Assembly: GCA_964526785.1 (NCBI GenBank)
Contig: CAZGMJ010000108.1
Coordinates: 1-10,873, forward strand
Direction of reading: 5' to 3'
DNA length: 10,873 bases
Origin: CAZGMJ01 sp964526785
GTDB lineage: Bacteria; Planctomycetota; Phycisphaerae; Sedimentisphaerales; Anaerobacaceae
The notes below the pieces were generated by a model. The model was not told the DNA's origin. It made no database searches and was given only the letters and a program-made list of their open reading frames with translations. This document shows positions 1 to 6,690 of the stretch, in pieces. How positions within the stretch are numbered: the stretch's first letter is position 1; each line of letters opens with the position of its first letter. The translations under genes and the position numbers were made by a program.

Positions 1-1
1 G

Positions 2-121
2 GCAATGAGGCTCTATCTTGATAACACCGAACCACACTTCTTGGGACAGTTACAGCAAATTCGCGACCGGCTCGACTCCGACGGCAGCCACGCGAAACCG
101 AGCTATGGACGCGGACAGTAA
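2..121 (+). CDS. 3' end of an unidentified upstream gene (partial)
   Basis: The second frame is open from the window edge to a TAA at 119-121, giving about 39 residues that begin AMRLYLDNTEPHFLGQLQQI. The other two forward frames stop within the first 25 bases. The segment reads like an amphipathic C-terminal helix followed by a polar tail, and a GC-rich hairpin lies 27 bases after the stop, as expected for a gene end. An ATG at 5-7 would also allow a 38-residue ORF, but a continuing upstream gene is likelier. I do not recognise the family, and a stretch this short could be open by chance. Confidence 0.42.
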   Translation, partial: AMRLYLDNTEPHFLGQLQQIRDRLDSDGSHAKPSYGRGQ

Positions 122-147
122 CAGCGCGTAGACTACGGCGGCCTGTT

Positions 148-175
148 CGGGAAGGCTTGCAGCAAAGCCTGCCCG
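148..175 (+). terminator. GC-rich hairpin after the partial upstream gene
   Basis: CGGG-A-AGGCTT pairs with AAGCCT-G-CCCG around a GCAGCA loop, giving ten base pairs and one A/G mismatch. It lies 27 bases after the TAA at 121 and upstream of the transporter gene. No T-tract follows, so it is either a weak or Rho-assisted terminator or a 5' leader structure of the next gene. Confidence 0.35.
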
Positions 176-243
176 CAGTAATGTTCGTTCGGAACCGGCG
201 GCGTGTGAGTTTGTGTTTGGCATGCATCCGGGAGGTTGGTCCG

Positions 244-282
244 ATGTTCCTTTCGGTGATGATGGTATTATGCGCGACGTAG
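244..282 (+). CDS. Possible 12-codon leader ORF overlapping the transporter start
   Basis: The best Shine-Dalgarno near the transporter start is GGGAGG at 230-235. It lies 8 bases before an ATG at 244 that is out of frame with the transporter. That ATG opens a 12-codon ORF, MFLSVMMVLCAT, ending in TAG at 280-282, so its stop overlaps the likely transporter start at 270. The arrangement would fit translational coupling, in which ribosomes finishing the leader restart on the transporter. It is inferred from position alone; the peptide resembles nothing I know, and chance is a real alternative. Confidence 0.25.
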   Translation: MFLSVMMVLCAT

Positions 283-2492
283 AACGCAGGTTTGCACAGT
301 TTCTGGCCGGCCACGGCCGTCCACTGGCTGTTCTCTGCCTGCTTAGCGTGGTGTTGCCATTGTACTGCCTCAAAGACGCGCGTATCGACAACTCCACCGA
401 GGTGTGGCTTGGCAAAAACAGCGATCCGTACAGGCAGTATCAGCACTTCCTGGACAAGTATGGGAACGAGGAGTTCGTTGTTATTGCGGGAGAGGCCGAA
501 GATCCGCTGTCCGAAGCGTCGCTGACTTTTCAGAAGGAACTGGCGGATCGACTCGATGCTATCGAGCAGGTGGATCGTGTGTTTGATCTGGCGACGGTCA
601 GGGAACTGCTTTCTCCGTTTCGCAAAGACTGGCGGGAATTGATGCGGGACAGTGAGTTGTTTCAAAACCTGCTCATAGGAAGGAATGGGCAAACCTTCGG
701 TCTGGTTGTCTATCTGGAAACGCTGAACGATCCGACTTTGCGAAGTGCGGCAGTCGAACAGATGCGATCCGTAGTTGCGGAAGTGGCAGGCGATAGCATG
801 CGCGTGCATCTGGCGGGCACGGCTTTGATGAACCTCGAACTGGACATGGGCTCGCGAACAGCTTCACGCCGCTTCCTCCCCGTCGCGGCGGTGCTTTCCG
901 TCGTTCTTCTCGCGATCATCCTCCGCAGCTTCGGTGCCGTGGCGGCGGTCATGTGCTCGCTTGGGGTAACCACAATCTGGACCATGGGGCTGCTGGTGGC
1001 TTCAGGTCGGAACGTGAACATGATCACGGTTGCGATACCATCGCTTTTGTTCGTCCTGGCCATTTCGGGCGGCATACACATAACCTCCCGCTTTCTCGCC
1101 TTCCTGCCGGACGCCCCTGACCCCCCCGCCGCTGTTGTTGACGCACTGGCGGAAGTTATGCGGCCGGTCTTTCTATCGAACGTCACAACTGCTGTAGGTT
1201 TTGGCGCCCTGGCCGTATCGGACATGGAACCGGTGGTTGAATTCGGCATGTTCACCGCACTGGGGATACTCCTGTCGTTCGTATTCAACATCGGGATTAT
1301 TCCCGGCGTACTCTGCACGCTCGTACGGTCCAGGCCTGCTGTGCGGCTGGTACGTCCGCATTGGACCGCCGCGGTCGGCAGGGTGATGGTTCGCCACAGG
1401 CATTCTGTGCTCGCAATCAGTATTGTCGTGTTCGGTTTGTGCATCGGACTGACAACTCGTTCGACCGTCGAATCCAATGTTCTGCGGTTCTTCCCGTCCG
1501 ACTCGAAGGTGCGCGGGGACTACCAGTTCATTGGTGACCGTCTCACGGGTTTCTACACCATGGAACTCGACGCCACCATCAGCGCCGCAAGGGGCAGTAC
1601 GCTGCTCAAGGGTCTTGAAGCCGTCGGAGAGAAAGTCGCCGGCCGTCCGGAAGTGGCCAAGGTGATTCACTACAAGACGCTCGCAACATGCTTTAAGGAT
1701 ATTCCCAGGCCCGTTCTGGTGCCGTCACAAACCATCGCCAGAAATCCGCTGCGTCCCATGTTGCGCACATACCGCCACAAAGAGGGCGATCGTCTGTCAC
1801 TTCGGCTCTCGGTGCTGGTTCGCGCAATGTCCAGCAACGATTTCTATGATCTACTGGCCTTCATCGAACGACAGGCCGATGGTCTGCTGCCGGCCGATTC
1901 GTCGTACTACGTCACCGGGGTGGCGTCACTGACGCGCCGGGCCGAGCAGTCTTTGATCGAAACGCAAATTCGAAGCCTCAGCATTGCCAGCAGCCTGATT
2001 CTGCTTCTGGTCGGGCTGTTCCTGCGTTCCCTTAAGGGATTGGTTGTTGCAGTCCTGCCCAATCTGCTGCCGATCTTCTTCGTGTTCGCCGTCATGAGCC
2101 TGCTGGGCGTTCCCTTCGACACGGCTACGGTCATGATCGCAAGCATCGCCATCGGGATTGCCGCCGACGACACTATCCATTTCCTGGCACATTTCAAGAC
2201 CGAGAAACGTTCGGGCCTGACTACCATAGATGCGGTGGATCAGAGCCTGCAAAAGGCCGGCCGCGCAATTACGTACACCTCCGTTGTTGCCAGTGCAGGG
2301 TTTGTGATTCTACTGCTTGCTGAGTTTCAGCCGATACAGTATTTCGGGGTGTTCACCGGCTTGACGATGCTTGCCGCCTGGGCGGGAGACGTATTCGTTT
2401 TGCCCGCGTGTGTTGCGCATCTGCGATTGTGGGAGTCCCCTGATACGAACTCGGGCGCCGCTGGGGTGCCTGGAAAACGCTCGCCGGATTGA
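270..2492 (+). CDS. MMPL/RND-superfamily inner-membrane transporter
   Basis: This is an RND-superfamily protein of the MMPL/Patched-like type, expected to export hydrophobic or lipid-like substrates using the proton gradient; the substrate cannot be read from sequence. Two repeats are visible. Counted from an in-frame ATG at 213, each has a lone first helix (about 37-54 and 396-415), a roughly 160-residue periplasmic domain, and a five-helix bundle (about 222-370 and 586-735), making 12 helices. The second bundle has the RND acidic motif GIAADDTIH (D652, D653). At the equivalent place the first bundle reads AISGGIH, without acids. I chose ATG 270 (740 residues) because it leaves about 17 residues before helix 1; the 19 extra residues from ATG 213 look non-coding. 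Neither start has a good ribosome binding site of its own. The next gene is 194 bp away and has its own promoter-like site. Confidence 0.9.
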   Translation: MRDVERRFAQFLAGHGRPLAVLCLLSVVLPLYCLKDARIDNSTEVWLGKNSDPYRQYQHFLDKYGNEEFVVIAGEAEDPLSEASLTFQKELADRLDAIEQVDRVFDLATVRELLSPFRKDWRELMRDSELFQNLLIGRNGQTFGLVVYLETLNDPTLRSAAVEQMRSVVAEVAGDSMRVHLAGTALMNLELDMGSRTASRRFLPVAAVLSVVLLAIILRSFGAVAAVMCSLGVTTIWTMGLLVASGRNVNMITVAIPSLLFVLAISGGIHITSRFLAFLPDAPDPPAAVVDALAEVMRPVFLSNVTTAVGFGALAVSDMEPVVEFGMFTALGILLSFVFNIGIIPGVLCTLVRSRPAVRLVRPHWTAAVGRVMVRHRHSVLAISIVVFGLCIGLTTRSTVESNVLRFFPSDSKVRGDYQFIGDRLTGFYTMELDATISAARGSTLLKGLEAVGEKVAGRPEVAKVIHYKTLATCFKDIPRPVLVPSQTIARNPLRPMLRTYRHKEGDRLSLRLSVLVRAMSSNDFYDLLAFIERQADGLLPADSSYYVTGVASLTRRAEQSLIETQIRSLSIASSLILLLVGLFLRSLKGLVVAVLPNLLPIFFVFAVMSLLGVPFDTATVMIASIAIGIAADDTIHFLAHFKTEKRSGLTTIDAVDQSLQKAGRAITYTSVVASAGFVILLLAEFQPIQYFGVFTGLTMLAAWAGDVFVLPACVAHLRLWESPDTNSGAAGVPGKRSPD

Positions 2493-2605
2493 TCGGCCGG
2501 CCGCCCTGCCAGGCGCTACGAGCACATTCGGTTGCCGCTGTACTGCCCTGGCCATGGAACTGGATAGATGTTGAACTTCTTGTGTCGGGACCGGCCGCAG
2601 ACTAC

Positions 2606-2611
2606 TATAAT
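2606..2611 (+). promoter_or_regulatory. Consensus -10 box upstream of the first sulfatase
   Basis: A perfect TATAAT lies 75 bases before the sulfatase ATG. No good -35 is found at 16-18 bases: TTGTGT at 2580-2585 gives a 20-base gap and TTGAAC at 2571-2576 gives 29. It suggests the sulfatase has its own promoter separate from the transporter gene. Confidence 0.4.
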
Positions 2612-2686
2612 GTAGAAAGAGTCGATGCAGGAGGCCCTGCGCAGAAGATCAGGGCAGCAGGCAGCACAGATTACAAAGGATCAAAG

Positions 2687-4120
2687 ATGAAACGACGTAC
2701 ATTTCTAAAAGGCCTTGGTACGGGAGCTATTGCACTTGCCTGCCCGGCAATGGGCGGACCCAGCAGCAGCGGCGACAAGACCAGGCCGAATATCCTCTTT
2801 CTTTTTGCCGACGATCAGACGTATGAAGCGTTGCACGCACTCGGCTGTAACGAGCTGCAAACGCCGAACCTCGACCGTCTCGTTCGCAGCGGCACCACAT
2901 TCACCCACGCATATAATCAGGGCGCCTGGCACGGGGCGGTATGCGTTGCCAGCAGGACGATGCTTAACACCGGGCGTTTTCTCTGGCACGCGCGCGATCT
3001 CGAACCCAACCTCAAACAGGAGACTGCGTCCGGCCGCTTCTGGTCGCAGTACATGGATCGTGCGGGGTACGATACCTACATGAGTGGAAAATGGCATGTC
3101 AAGGGAGTCAATCCACAGGATATCTTCGATTTCGTGCGGGATGTTCGCCCGGGCATGCCCAATCAGACACCTGAGGGCTACAACCGCCCCGTGAAGGGCG
3201 AGCCCGATCCGTGGTCGCCGTATGAACGCAAGTTCGGCGGTTATTGGAAAGGCGGCAGGCACTGGAGCGAAATCCTTGGGGATCACGGTGTGGACTTCCT
3301 CGAGCAGGCTGCAAACCGCGAGAATCCGTTCTTCATGTATCTGGCGTTCAACGCCCCGCACGATCCGCGTCAATCGCCGAAGGAATACGTGGACAAGTAC
3401 CCGCCGGATGAACTTGCACTGCCTGACAACTTCGCGCCCGAGTATCCGTACAAGGAAGATATCGGTTGCGGCAAGCGCCTGCGCGATGAACGGCTTGCTC
3501 CTTTTCCGCGGACGCCGCACGCCGTCAAGGTGCATCGTCAGGAATATTATGCAATCATTACCCATATGGACGCTCAGATTGGCCGTATTCTTGATGCCCT
3601 CGAACGGTCGCACCAAGCCGATAATACATACATCTTTTTCACTGCCGATCACGGGTTGGCCGTCGGCCACCACGGCCTGATGGGCAAGCAGAATATGTAC
3701 GACCACAGCGTTCGTGTGCCTCTTGTTGTAGGCGGCCCGGGAATCGATGAAAATGCCCGCATAACGGCACCTGTGTACCTTCAGGACATTATGCCTACGA
3801 CGCTGGAACTGGCCGGCGCGGCCATTCCTCGACACGTGCAGTTCAAAAGCCTGCTGCCATTGCTGACGGGCCGTCGTGAGAAGAGTTACGAGGCGATTTA
3901 TGGTGGCTATATCAATCTTCAGCGCATGATTACAGATGACCATTTCAAACTCATCTATTACCCGAAGATCGACAAGACGCTGCTGTTCGATCTGATGGCC
4001 GATCCGCTGGAAGAAAAAAACCTGGCCGACGATCCGCAATATGTCTCGAGAGTCAGAAAACTCAAGGAGAAACTCAGGGAATTGCAGCGGGAATGTGGCG
4101 ATGAGCTTGAAATTCACTGA
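2687..4120 (+). CDS. Tat-exported type I (formylglycine) sulfatase
   Basis: This 477-residue enzyme is expected to hydrolyse sulfate esters of carbohydrates outside the cytoplasm. The N-terminus KRRTFLKGLGTGAIALA is a twin-arginine signal. Cys19 could be lipidated, but its lipobox (ALAC) is weak. Sulfatase hallmarks appear in order: the metal-binding ADDQ (D42, D43), the formylglycine signature CVASR followed by TG (C86), GKWH (K135), APHDP (H225), TADHG (D321, H322) and a late GK (K334). Every core catalytic element is present and the length is normal, so it should be active once C86 is converted to formylglycine by an anSME or FGE maturase, neither of which is in this window. The start at 2687 is set by AAAGGA six bases upstream and by the Tat signal; the frame stays open upstream to 2489, but that part looks non-coding. 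Substrate unknown. Confidence 0.93.
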   Translation: MKRRTFLKGLGTGAIALACPAMGGPSSSGDKTRPNILFLFADDQTYEALHALGCNELQTPNLDRLVRSGTTFTHAYNQGAWHGAVCVASRTMLNTGRFLWHARDLEPNLKQETASGRFWSQYMDRAGYDTYMSGKWHVKGVNPQDIFDFVRDVRPGMPNQTPEGYNRPVKGEPDPWSPYERKFGGYWKGGRHWSEILGDHGVDFLEQAANRENPFFMYLAFNAPHDPRQSPKEYVDKYPPDELALPDNFAPEYPYKEDIGCGKRLRDERLAPFPRTPHAVKVHRQEYYAIITHMDAQIGRILDALERSHQADNTYIFFTADHGLAVGHHGLMGKQNMYDHSVRVPLVVGGPGIDENARITAPVYLQDIMPTTLELAGAAIPRHVQFKSLLPLLTGRREKSYEAIYGGYINLQRMITDDHFKLIYYPKIDKTLLFDLMADPLEEKNLADDPQYVSRVRKLKEKLRELQRECGDELEIH

Positions 4121-4124
4121 TCCC

Positions 4125-4179
4125 GCGAAGCGCGTTTAGCAGCGCCCGAATCGCCGAATCTGCCTTCGTTCGCTTTTTT
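4125..4179 (+). terminator. Possible terminator after the first sulfatase
   Basis: GCGAA (4125-4129) can pair with TTCGC (4169-4173), enclosing two smaller stems: GCGC/GCGC at 4130-4145 and CGAA/TTCG at 4155-4168. A run of six T follows at 4174-4179. The T-tract position is right for an intrinsic terminator, but the outer stem is short and the fold is branched. Confidence 0.35.
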
Positions 4180-4475
4180 ACACAGCCTGCTTTGTCCCAA
4201 TACGCTCAAGATGTACGCTCGCGGCTCGCGCCATTTCCCTATACTCGATGGAGGTCCCATTTCCATTACAGCAACTGGTTTTGCTCTGCCCCTTCGAAGG
4301 CCAATCACTATATGTAGTATATTACCCAGATTTTCGTTCAGATCGATCAGCGTCGATGGTTCGGGGAAAATGGGGTTTGTCGCAAGGCCGATTACTGAGC
4401 TGAAAACCGGCCCCATCGTCCGAAAAAGGTCCGCATAACCACATTTGAGCTAAATTCGTGCATCTGGAACTTTTC

Positions 4476-4504
4476 TAAAGTTTTCATTCAGCCGTTGTCG
4501 ATAT
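4476..4504 (+). promoter_or_regulatory. Possible sigma-28 (FliA-type) promoter of the FlgM-like gene
   Basis: TAAAGTTT at 4476-4483 matches the enterobacterial sigma-28 -35 consensus exactly. GTCGATAT at 4497-4504 matches six of eight bases of the -10 consensus GCCGATAA. The gap is 13 bases where 11 is usual, which weakens the case. Transcription of flgM from a FliA promoter is known in enterics, so the position makes sense. Confidence 0.3.
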
Positions 4505-4570
4505 CAGTAGTGGAAGGTCACAGTTGAGCTCCAAAACGGATTTAAGGGGCATACAACATATAGTGGTTCG

Positions 4571-4606
4571 CTCCGAAGAGGTGGAAACGGATTATTCCAT
4601 TCGGAG
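4571..4606 (+). promoter_or_regulatory. 5'-leader stem-loop with a GAGG bulge
   Basis: CTCCGAA (4571-4577) pairs with TTCGGAG (4600-4606), and TGGAA (4582-4586) pairs with TTCCA (4595-4599). That gives 12 perfect base pairs, with the bulge GAGG (4578-4581) on one side and an 8-base loop. It ends 21 bases before the ATG at 4628 and starts 7 bases after a TATAGT box, so it would sit at the very 5' end of a transcript from that box. Lacking a T-tract, it is not a terminator. It could stabilise the mRNA or be a regulator's target. Confidence 0.4.
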
Positions 4607-4627
4607 TATATCGGACAAGGTAGTTTG

Positions 4628-4909
4628 ATGCCAAAACTGGATTTGGAAAACCATTTTGAAGAGCACGGCGTGCACTATGAACCGGCGGTTGACGATTTGG
4701 CGCTGGACCGGGATTTGGTGATGGAGCAGATTCTTGATAATCTTAATCACACGCCTCTCGGTCAGGTGCTGAAAAACATAGCGCAACTGCCGGAAATCCG
4801 CCGGGGCAAAGTACTCGGTGTTCGTGAGCAGCTCAAAGACGGCAGCTACGATCTCAACGGACGCCTCGACGATGCTCTTGAAAAGGTTCTGGAGGATCTC
4901 ACGCCGTAG
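4628..4909 (+). CDS. FlgM-like anti-sigma-28 factor
   Basis: This 93-residue acidic protein is probably an anti-sigma factor of the FlgM type, which binds the flagellar sigma factor FliA and keeps it inactive until the hook-basal body is complete. The match is to the C-terminal, sigma-binding half: residues 54-91 (LPEIRRGKVLGVREQLKDGS, then YDL) have the FlgM pattern of an Arg-Lys-Val helix, a Gly-Ser-Tyr turn (G72, S73, Y74) and a last amphipathic helix. The first half is polar and low in predicted order, as in FlgM. The length is normal. ATG 4628 is favoured over the TTG just before it, because AAGG at 4617-4620 is well spaced. No other flagellar gene is in view, so it might control another sigma factor. 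The call rests on pattern recall, not an alignment. Confidence 0.6.
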   Translation: MPKLDLENHFEEHGVHYEPAVDDLALDRDLVMEQILDNLNHTPLGQVLKNIAQLPEIRRGKVLGVREQLKDGSYDLNGRLDDALEKVLEDLTP

Positions 4910-4918
4910 TAATCATCA

Positions 4919-4946
4919 TGCACCCACTCTTTTTCAGGCGGGTGCG
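4919..4946. terminator. Hairpin between convergent genes
   Basis: GCACCC (4920-4925) pairs with GGGTGC (4940-4945), plus a T-G pair outside, around a 14-base loop. It lies ten bases after the FlgM-like stop, with the spoVG stop about 95 bases away on the other strand. Neither side has a T-tract, so termination is only suggested by position. Confidence 0.35.
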
Positions 4947-5039
4947 TTCGTCAGTCGTGGGGAGAGTTGATACCCAGATTAATCACTTCCGAGCGCGGCA
5001 ACTGCGCATAATCCACCTCAGTTCGATGCTGGGGCGGCG

Positions 5040-5477
5040 TTATGAAATCACTTCAGGTACTTCCTCGGCATCCGCATACTCTCGGGCGGCGTAACCGGCG
5101 TCTGCAGATACTTCCATCTCGGCTTTGAATGCATCGAGTACAGCCTGCCGCACCTTCTTTCTGCACGCCGATGTTATCGGGTGTGCGATGTCTGCGTGCA
5201 ACTTGGGCAAGCCTTTCGATGTCTTGCGAACGTGCTGCTCGGGCAGTTTCGCGCCGCATTCATTACAGAATCGGGCGCGAACGTGGTTCTTGCAGCCGCA
5301 TCGCTCGCAGTGGTAGCTCGTCTTTCGCGACGGCATCGCGACGAAATAGCCGCCTGTACCCTCTATGACTTTGACGTCGCGAACCACGAACTCGTTGTCG
5401 AAAGTGATCAAACAAAAGGCCTTAAGTCGGGTGTCCTGGTTCTCTACGAGTTTGACGCTAACATCCGTGATGTCCAT
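5040..5477 (-). CDS. spoVG: SpoVG-family RNA/DNA-binding regulator with inserted zinc ribbon
   Basis: SpoVG proteins are small nucleic-acid-binding regulators, first known from Bacillus septation and sporulation and widespread outside sporeformers. The SpoVG core is clear: MDITDVSVKLV at the start, FDNEFVVRDVKVIEG at 26-40, FVAMPSRK at 45-52, and DIAHPITSACRKKVRQAVL at 96-114. Between the MPSRK and DIAHPI blocks, where ordinary SpoVG has only a few residues, lie about 42 extra ones. They contain CERC and CNEC (C57, C60, C71, C74), a four-cysteine zinc ribbon, followed by a basic stretch. The protein is therefore 145 residues instead of about 85-100. The start at 5477 is chosen because GAGG at 5485-5488 lies seven bases upstream and the SpoVG core begins at this Met; an in-frame GTG at 5492 would place that GAGG inside the gene. 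It follows ispE by 21 bases, so they are almost certainly cotranscribed. Confidence 0.93.
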   Translation of the reverse strand: MDITDVSVKLVENQDTRLKAFCLITFDNEFVVRDVKVIEGTGGYFVAMPSRKTSYHCERCGCKNHVRARFCNECGAKLPEQHVRKTSKGLPKLHADIAHPITSACRKKVRQAVLDAFKAEMEVSADAGYAAREYADAEEVPEVIS

Positions 5478-5498
5478 TGTACTGCCTCGCACATATGC

Positions 5499-6401
5499 CT
5501 ACCAAGGTACGTTTGTGACGATGATACTGTCGCAGCCGGTTCGTTCCTTCACCATACGCTGGAACCGCCTGGCGTGCTTTCCCTCTCTACTTTCGATGAC
5601 ACAGAACATTGCAGAGCCGCTGCCGCTCAGACAAACCGGCCCGATACCGAGCGACGCGATCTCTTCTCTTAGGTCGGCAAGATGAGGGGAAAAACTATAA
5701 CAGGTTCTTCCCAACATGTTTGCGCCGGACTTTGCAATGGCGTCGATCCGGCCGGATCGCAAAAGGTGTTTGATTTTTCGGTGGAGGCGCTGATAAACCT
5801 CGGGATCATGGACATAGTTGCTATATACATCTTTTGTGGAAACCATCACTTCCGGCAGCACCAACAGAGCGGTGAATTCGTACGATGGTATGATCGGTCG
5901 GACAATTTCACCTCTGCCGGTACACATCGATAGCGGCCCATAAATGAAGAACGCAACGTCGCTGCCCAGACGTGCGGCCAGATCAGCAAGGGCGGCGTCC
6001 CGCATTGTGAGGCCGAGAAACTTGTTGAGTCCGATAAGTGTTGCCGCCGCATCGCTGCTGGCGGATCCCAGACCCGAGCCGGCGGGCATGTTCTTGGTCA
6101 GCGTGATCCTGACATTACTACTGTGCCCTGTTGCGTCGAACAGCAGTTCGGCTGCCTTGTAAACCAGATTCTCCCGTCCTTCGGGCGCCCAATGTGGGCC
6201 TTTGCAGATCAGTTCGATGCCTTCGGTGGTCCCCGGTTCGATGTGGATCTCGTCGAAGAGGCTTATCTTGGCCATCAGTGTTTCGATGGCGTGGTAGCCG
6301 TCGGGGCGTTTGCCGGCGATCAGCAGCGACAGGTTGATCTTGCCCGGCGCCCGAATCAGCAGGCCCTGACCTGTGCGCTGGAGTTGTGGTTCGTTACTCA
6401 T
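5499..6401 (-). CDS. ispE: 4-diphosphocytidyl-2-C-methyl-D-erythritol kinase
   Basis: IspE phosphorylates the 2-hydroxyl of CDP-methylerythritol with ATP, the fourth step of the MEP isoprenoid pathway, in the cytosol. The GHMP-kinase signatures are all present: APGKINLSL with K21 and the family block KRPDGYHAIETLM (31-43); the ATP-binding loop PAGSGLGSASSDAAA (106-120); GSDVAFF with the catalytic-type D148; and the C-terminal glycine motif SGSGSAMF. At 300 residues it has the usual length. An in-frame ATG at 6458 would add 19 residues, but a consensus -10 box overlaps that codon, so it would lie upstream of the transcript; ATG 6401 is therefore preferred. The downstream partner is spoVG, 21 bases away; ispE and spoVG are also close neighbours in Firmicutes. 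Confidence 0.96.
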   Translation of the reverse strand: MSNEPQLQRTGQGLLIRAPGKINLSLLIAGKRPDGYHAIETLMAKISLFDEIHIEPGTTEGIELICKGPHWAPEGRENLVYKAAELLFDATGHSSNVRITLTKNMPAGSGLGSASSDAAATLIGLNKFLGLTMRDAALADLAARLGSDVAFFIYGPLSMCTGRGEIVRPIIPSYEFTALLVLPEVMVSTKDVYSNYVHDPEVYQRLHRKIKHLLRSGRIDAIAKSGANMLGRTCYSFSPHLADLREEIASLGIGPVCLSGSGSAMFCVIESREGKHARRFQRMVKERTGCDSIIVTNVPW

Positions 6402-6456
6402 GAATGCCCCGAGTGCTTTGTTGACTTTCGCGGACGCATTTGAAACTGAACTTCGC

Positions 6457-6465
6457 ATTATAGCA
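6457..6465 (-). promoter_or_regulatory. Extended -10 promoter of ispE-spoVG
   Basis: Read on the minus strand this is TGCTATAAT, a perfect -10 with the TGn extension. There is no strong -35; TGCCGG is at the right distance. Transcription should start near 6450, leaving a leader of about 50 bases before ATG 6401 and excluding the upstream ATG at 6458 as the ispE start. Confidence 0.55.
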
Positions 6466-6578
6466 TTTTGTGGGGCCTGCCGGCACCAAATCCGGGTTTG
6501 TGCAGAGCTGCATGACTGCCGGTTGCGAAATTGCCGGGCCAGGCCGCGTTTCCAGGGCAGGCGGCATGCGTTTTTGTG

Positions 6579-6606
6579 TTGCCGAGGCCATCCAGGCAGT
6601 TATACT
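6579..6606 (+). promoter_or_regulatory. Sigma-70-type promoter of the small lipoprotein gene
   Basis: TTGCCG (6579-6584) and TATACT (6601-6606) are separated by 16 bases. The start would be near 6613, about 78 bases before the ATG at 6691. It points away from the ispE promoter in the same 289-bp intergenic region, which otherwise shows no gene. Confidence 0.45.
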
Positions 6607-6690
6607 GAATGCGTCTTTGATGTGATCGCCAACCACGGTTAGCAGGGATGTGCAGTGAGCGAATTGATCGCTCGGATTGGAAGAGGGGAT

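Larger units (their letters stand above)
4121..4627. other. 507-bp gap with no convincing gene; candidate regulatory sites
   Basis: A 100-codon reverse frame (4114-4416) and a 75-codon forward frame (4211-4438) are open here, but neither has a ribosome binding site or a recognisable motif. What can be seen, left to right: stems ending in T6 just after the sulfatase; a near-palindrome ACTATATGTAGT at 4307-4318; a sigma-28-like promoter pair at 4476-4504; a TATAGT box at 4559-4564; and a two-part stem-loop at 4571-4606. The right-hand 150 bases are therefore probably the control region of the FlgM-like gene. The rest shows nothing I can interpret. Confidence 0.55.

Noticed and set aside
710..1477. 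255-codon reverse ORF within the transporter
   Set aside because: Shadow of a gene with clear membrane helices; the product is a Thr/Arg/Ser-rich string without motifs.
2498..2505. Palindrome GGCCGGCC after the transporter stop, considered as a terminator
   Set aside because: It has no loop and no T-tract.
2489..2686. Upstream extension of the first sulfatase
   Set aside because: The added 66 residues would bury the Tat signal, and the frame crosses a -10 box; AAAGGA marks the start at 2687.
2705..4117. 470-codon reverse ORF opposite the first sulfatase
   Set aside because: It mirrors the codon structure of a sulfatase with intact catalytic motifs; the reverse product has no recognisable domain.
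4114..4416. 100-codon reverse ORF after the first sulfatase, with a fairly protein-like middle
   Set aside because: It has no ribosome binding site and no family motif, it overlaps the sulfatase stop, and a forward frame across the same bases is equally open.
2571..4564. Two TTGA(A/G)C...TATA(A/G)T pairs, each with a 29-base gap, before the sulfatase and the FlgM-like gene
   Set aside because: The gap is far too long for sigma-70 and the sequences between do not resemble each other; probably coincidence.
6478..6540. Three TGCCGG copies between ispE and the small lipoprotein gene
   Set aside because: Unevenly spaced six-base matches in GC-rich DNA; not a convincing repeat or operator array.
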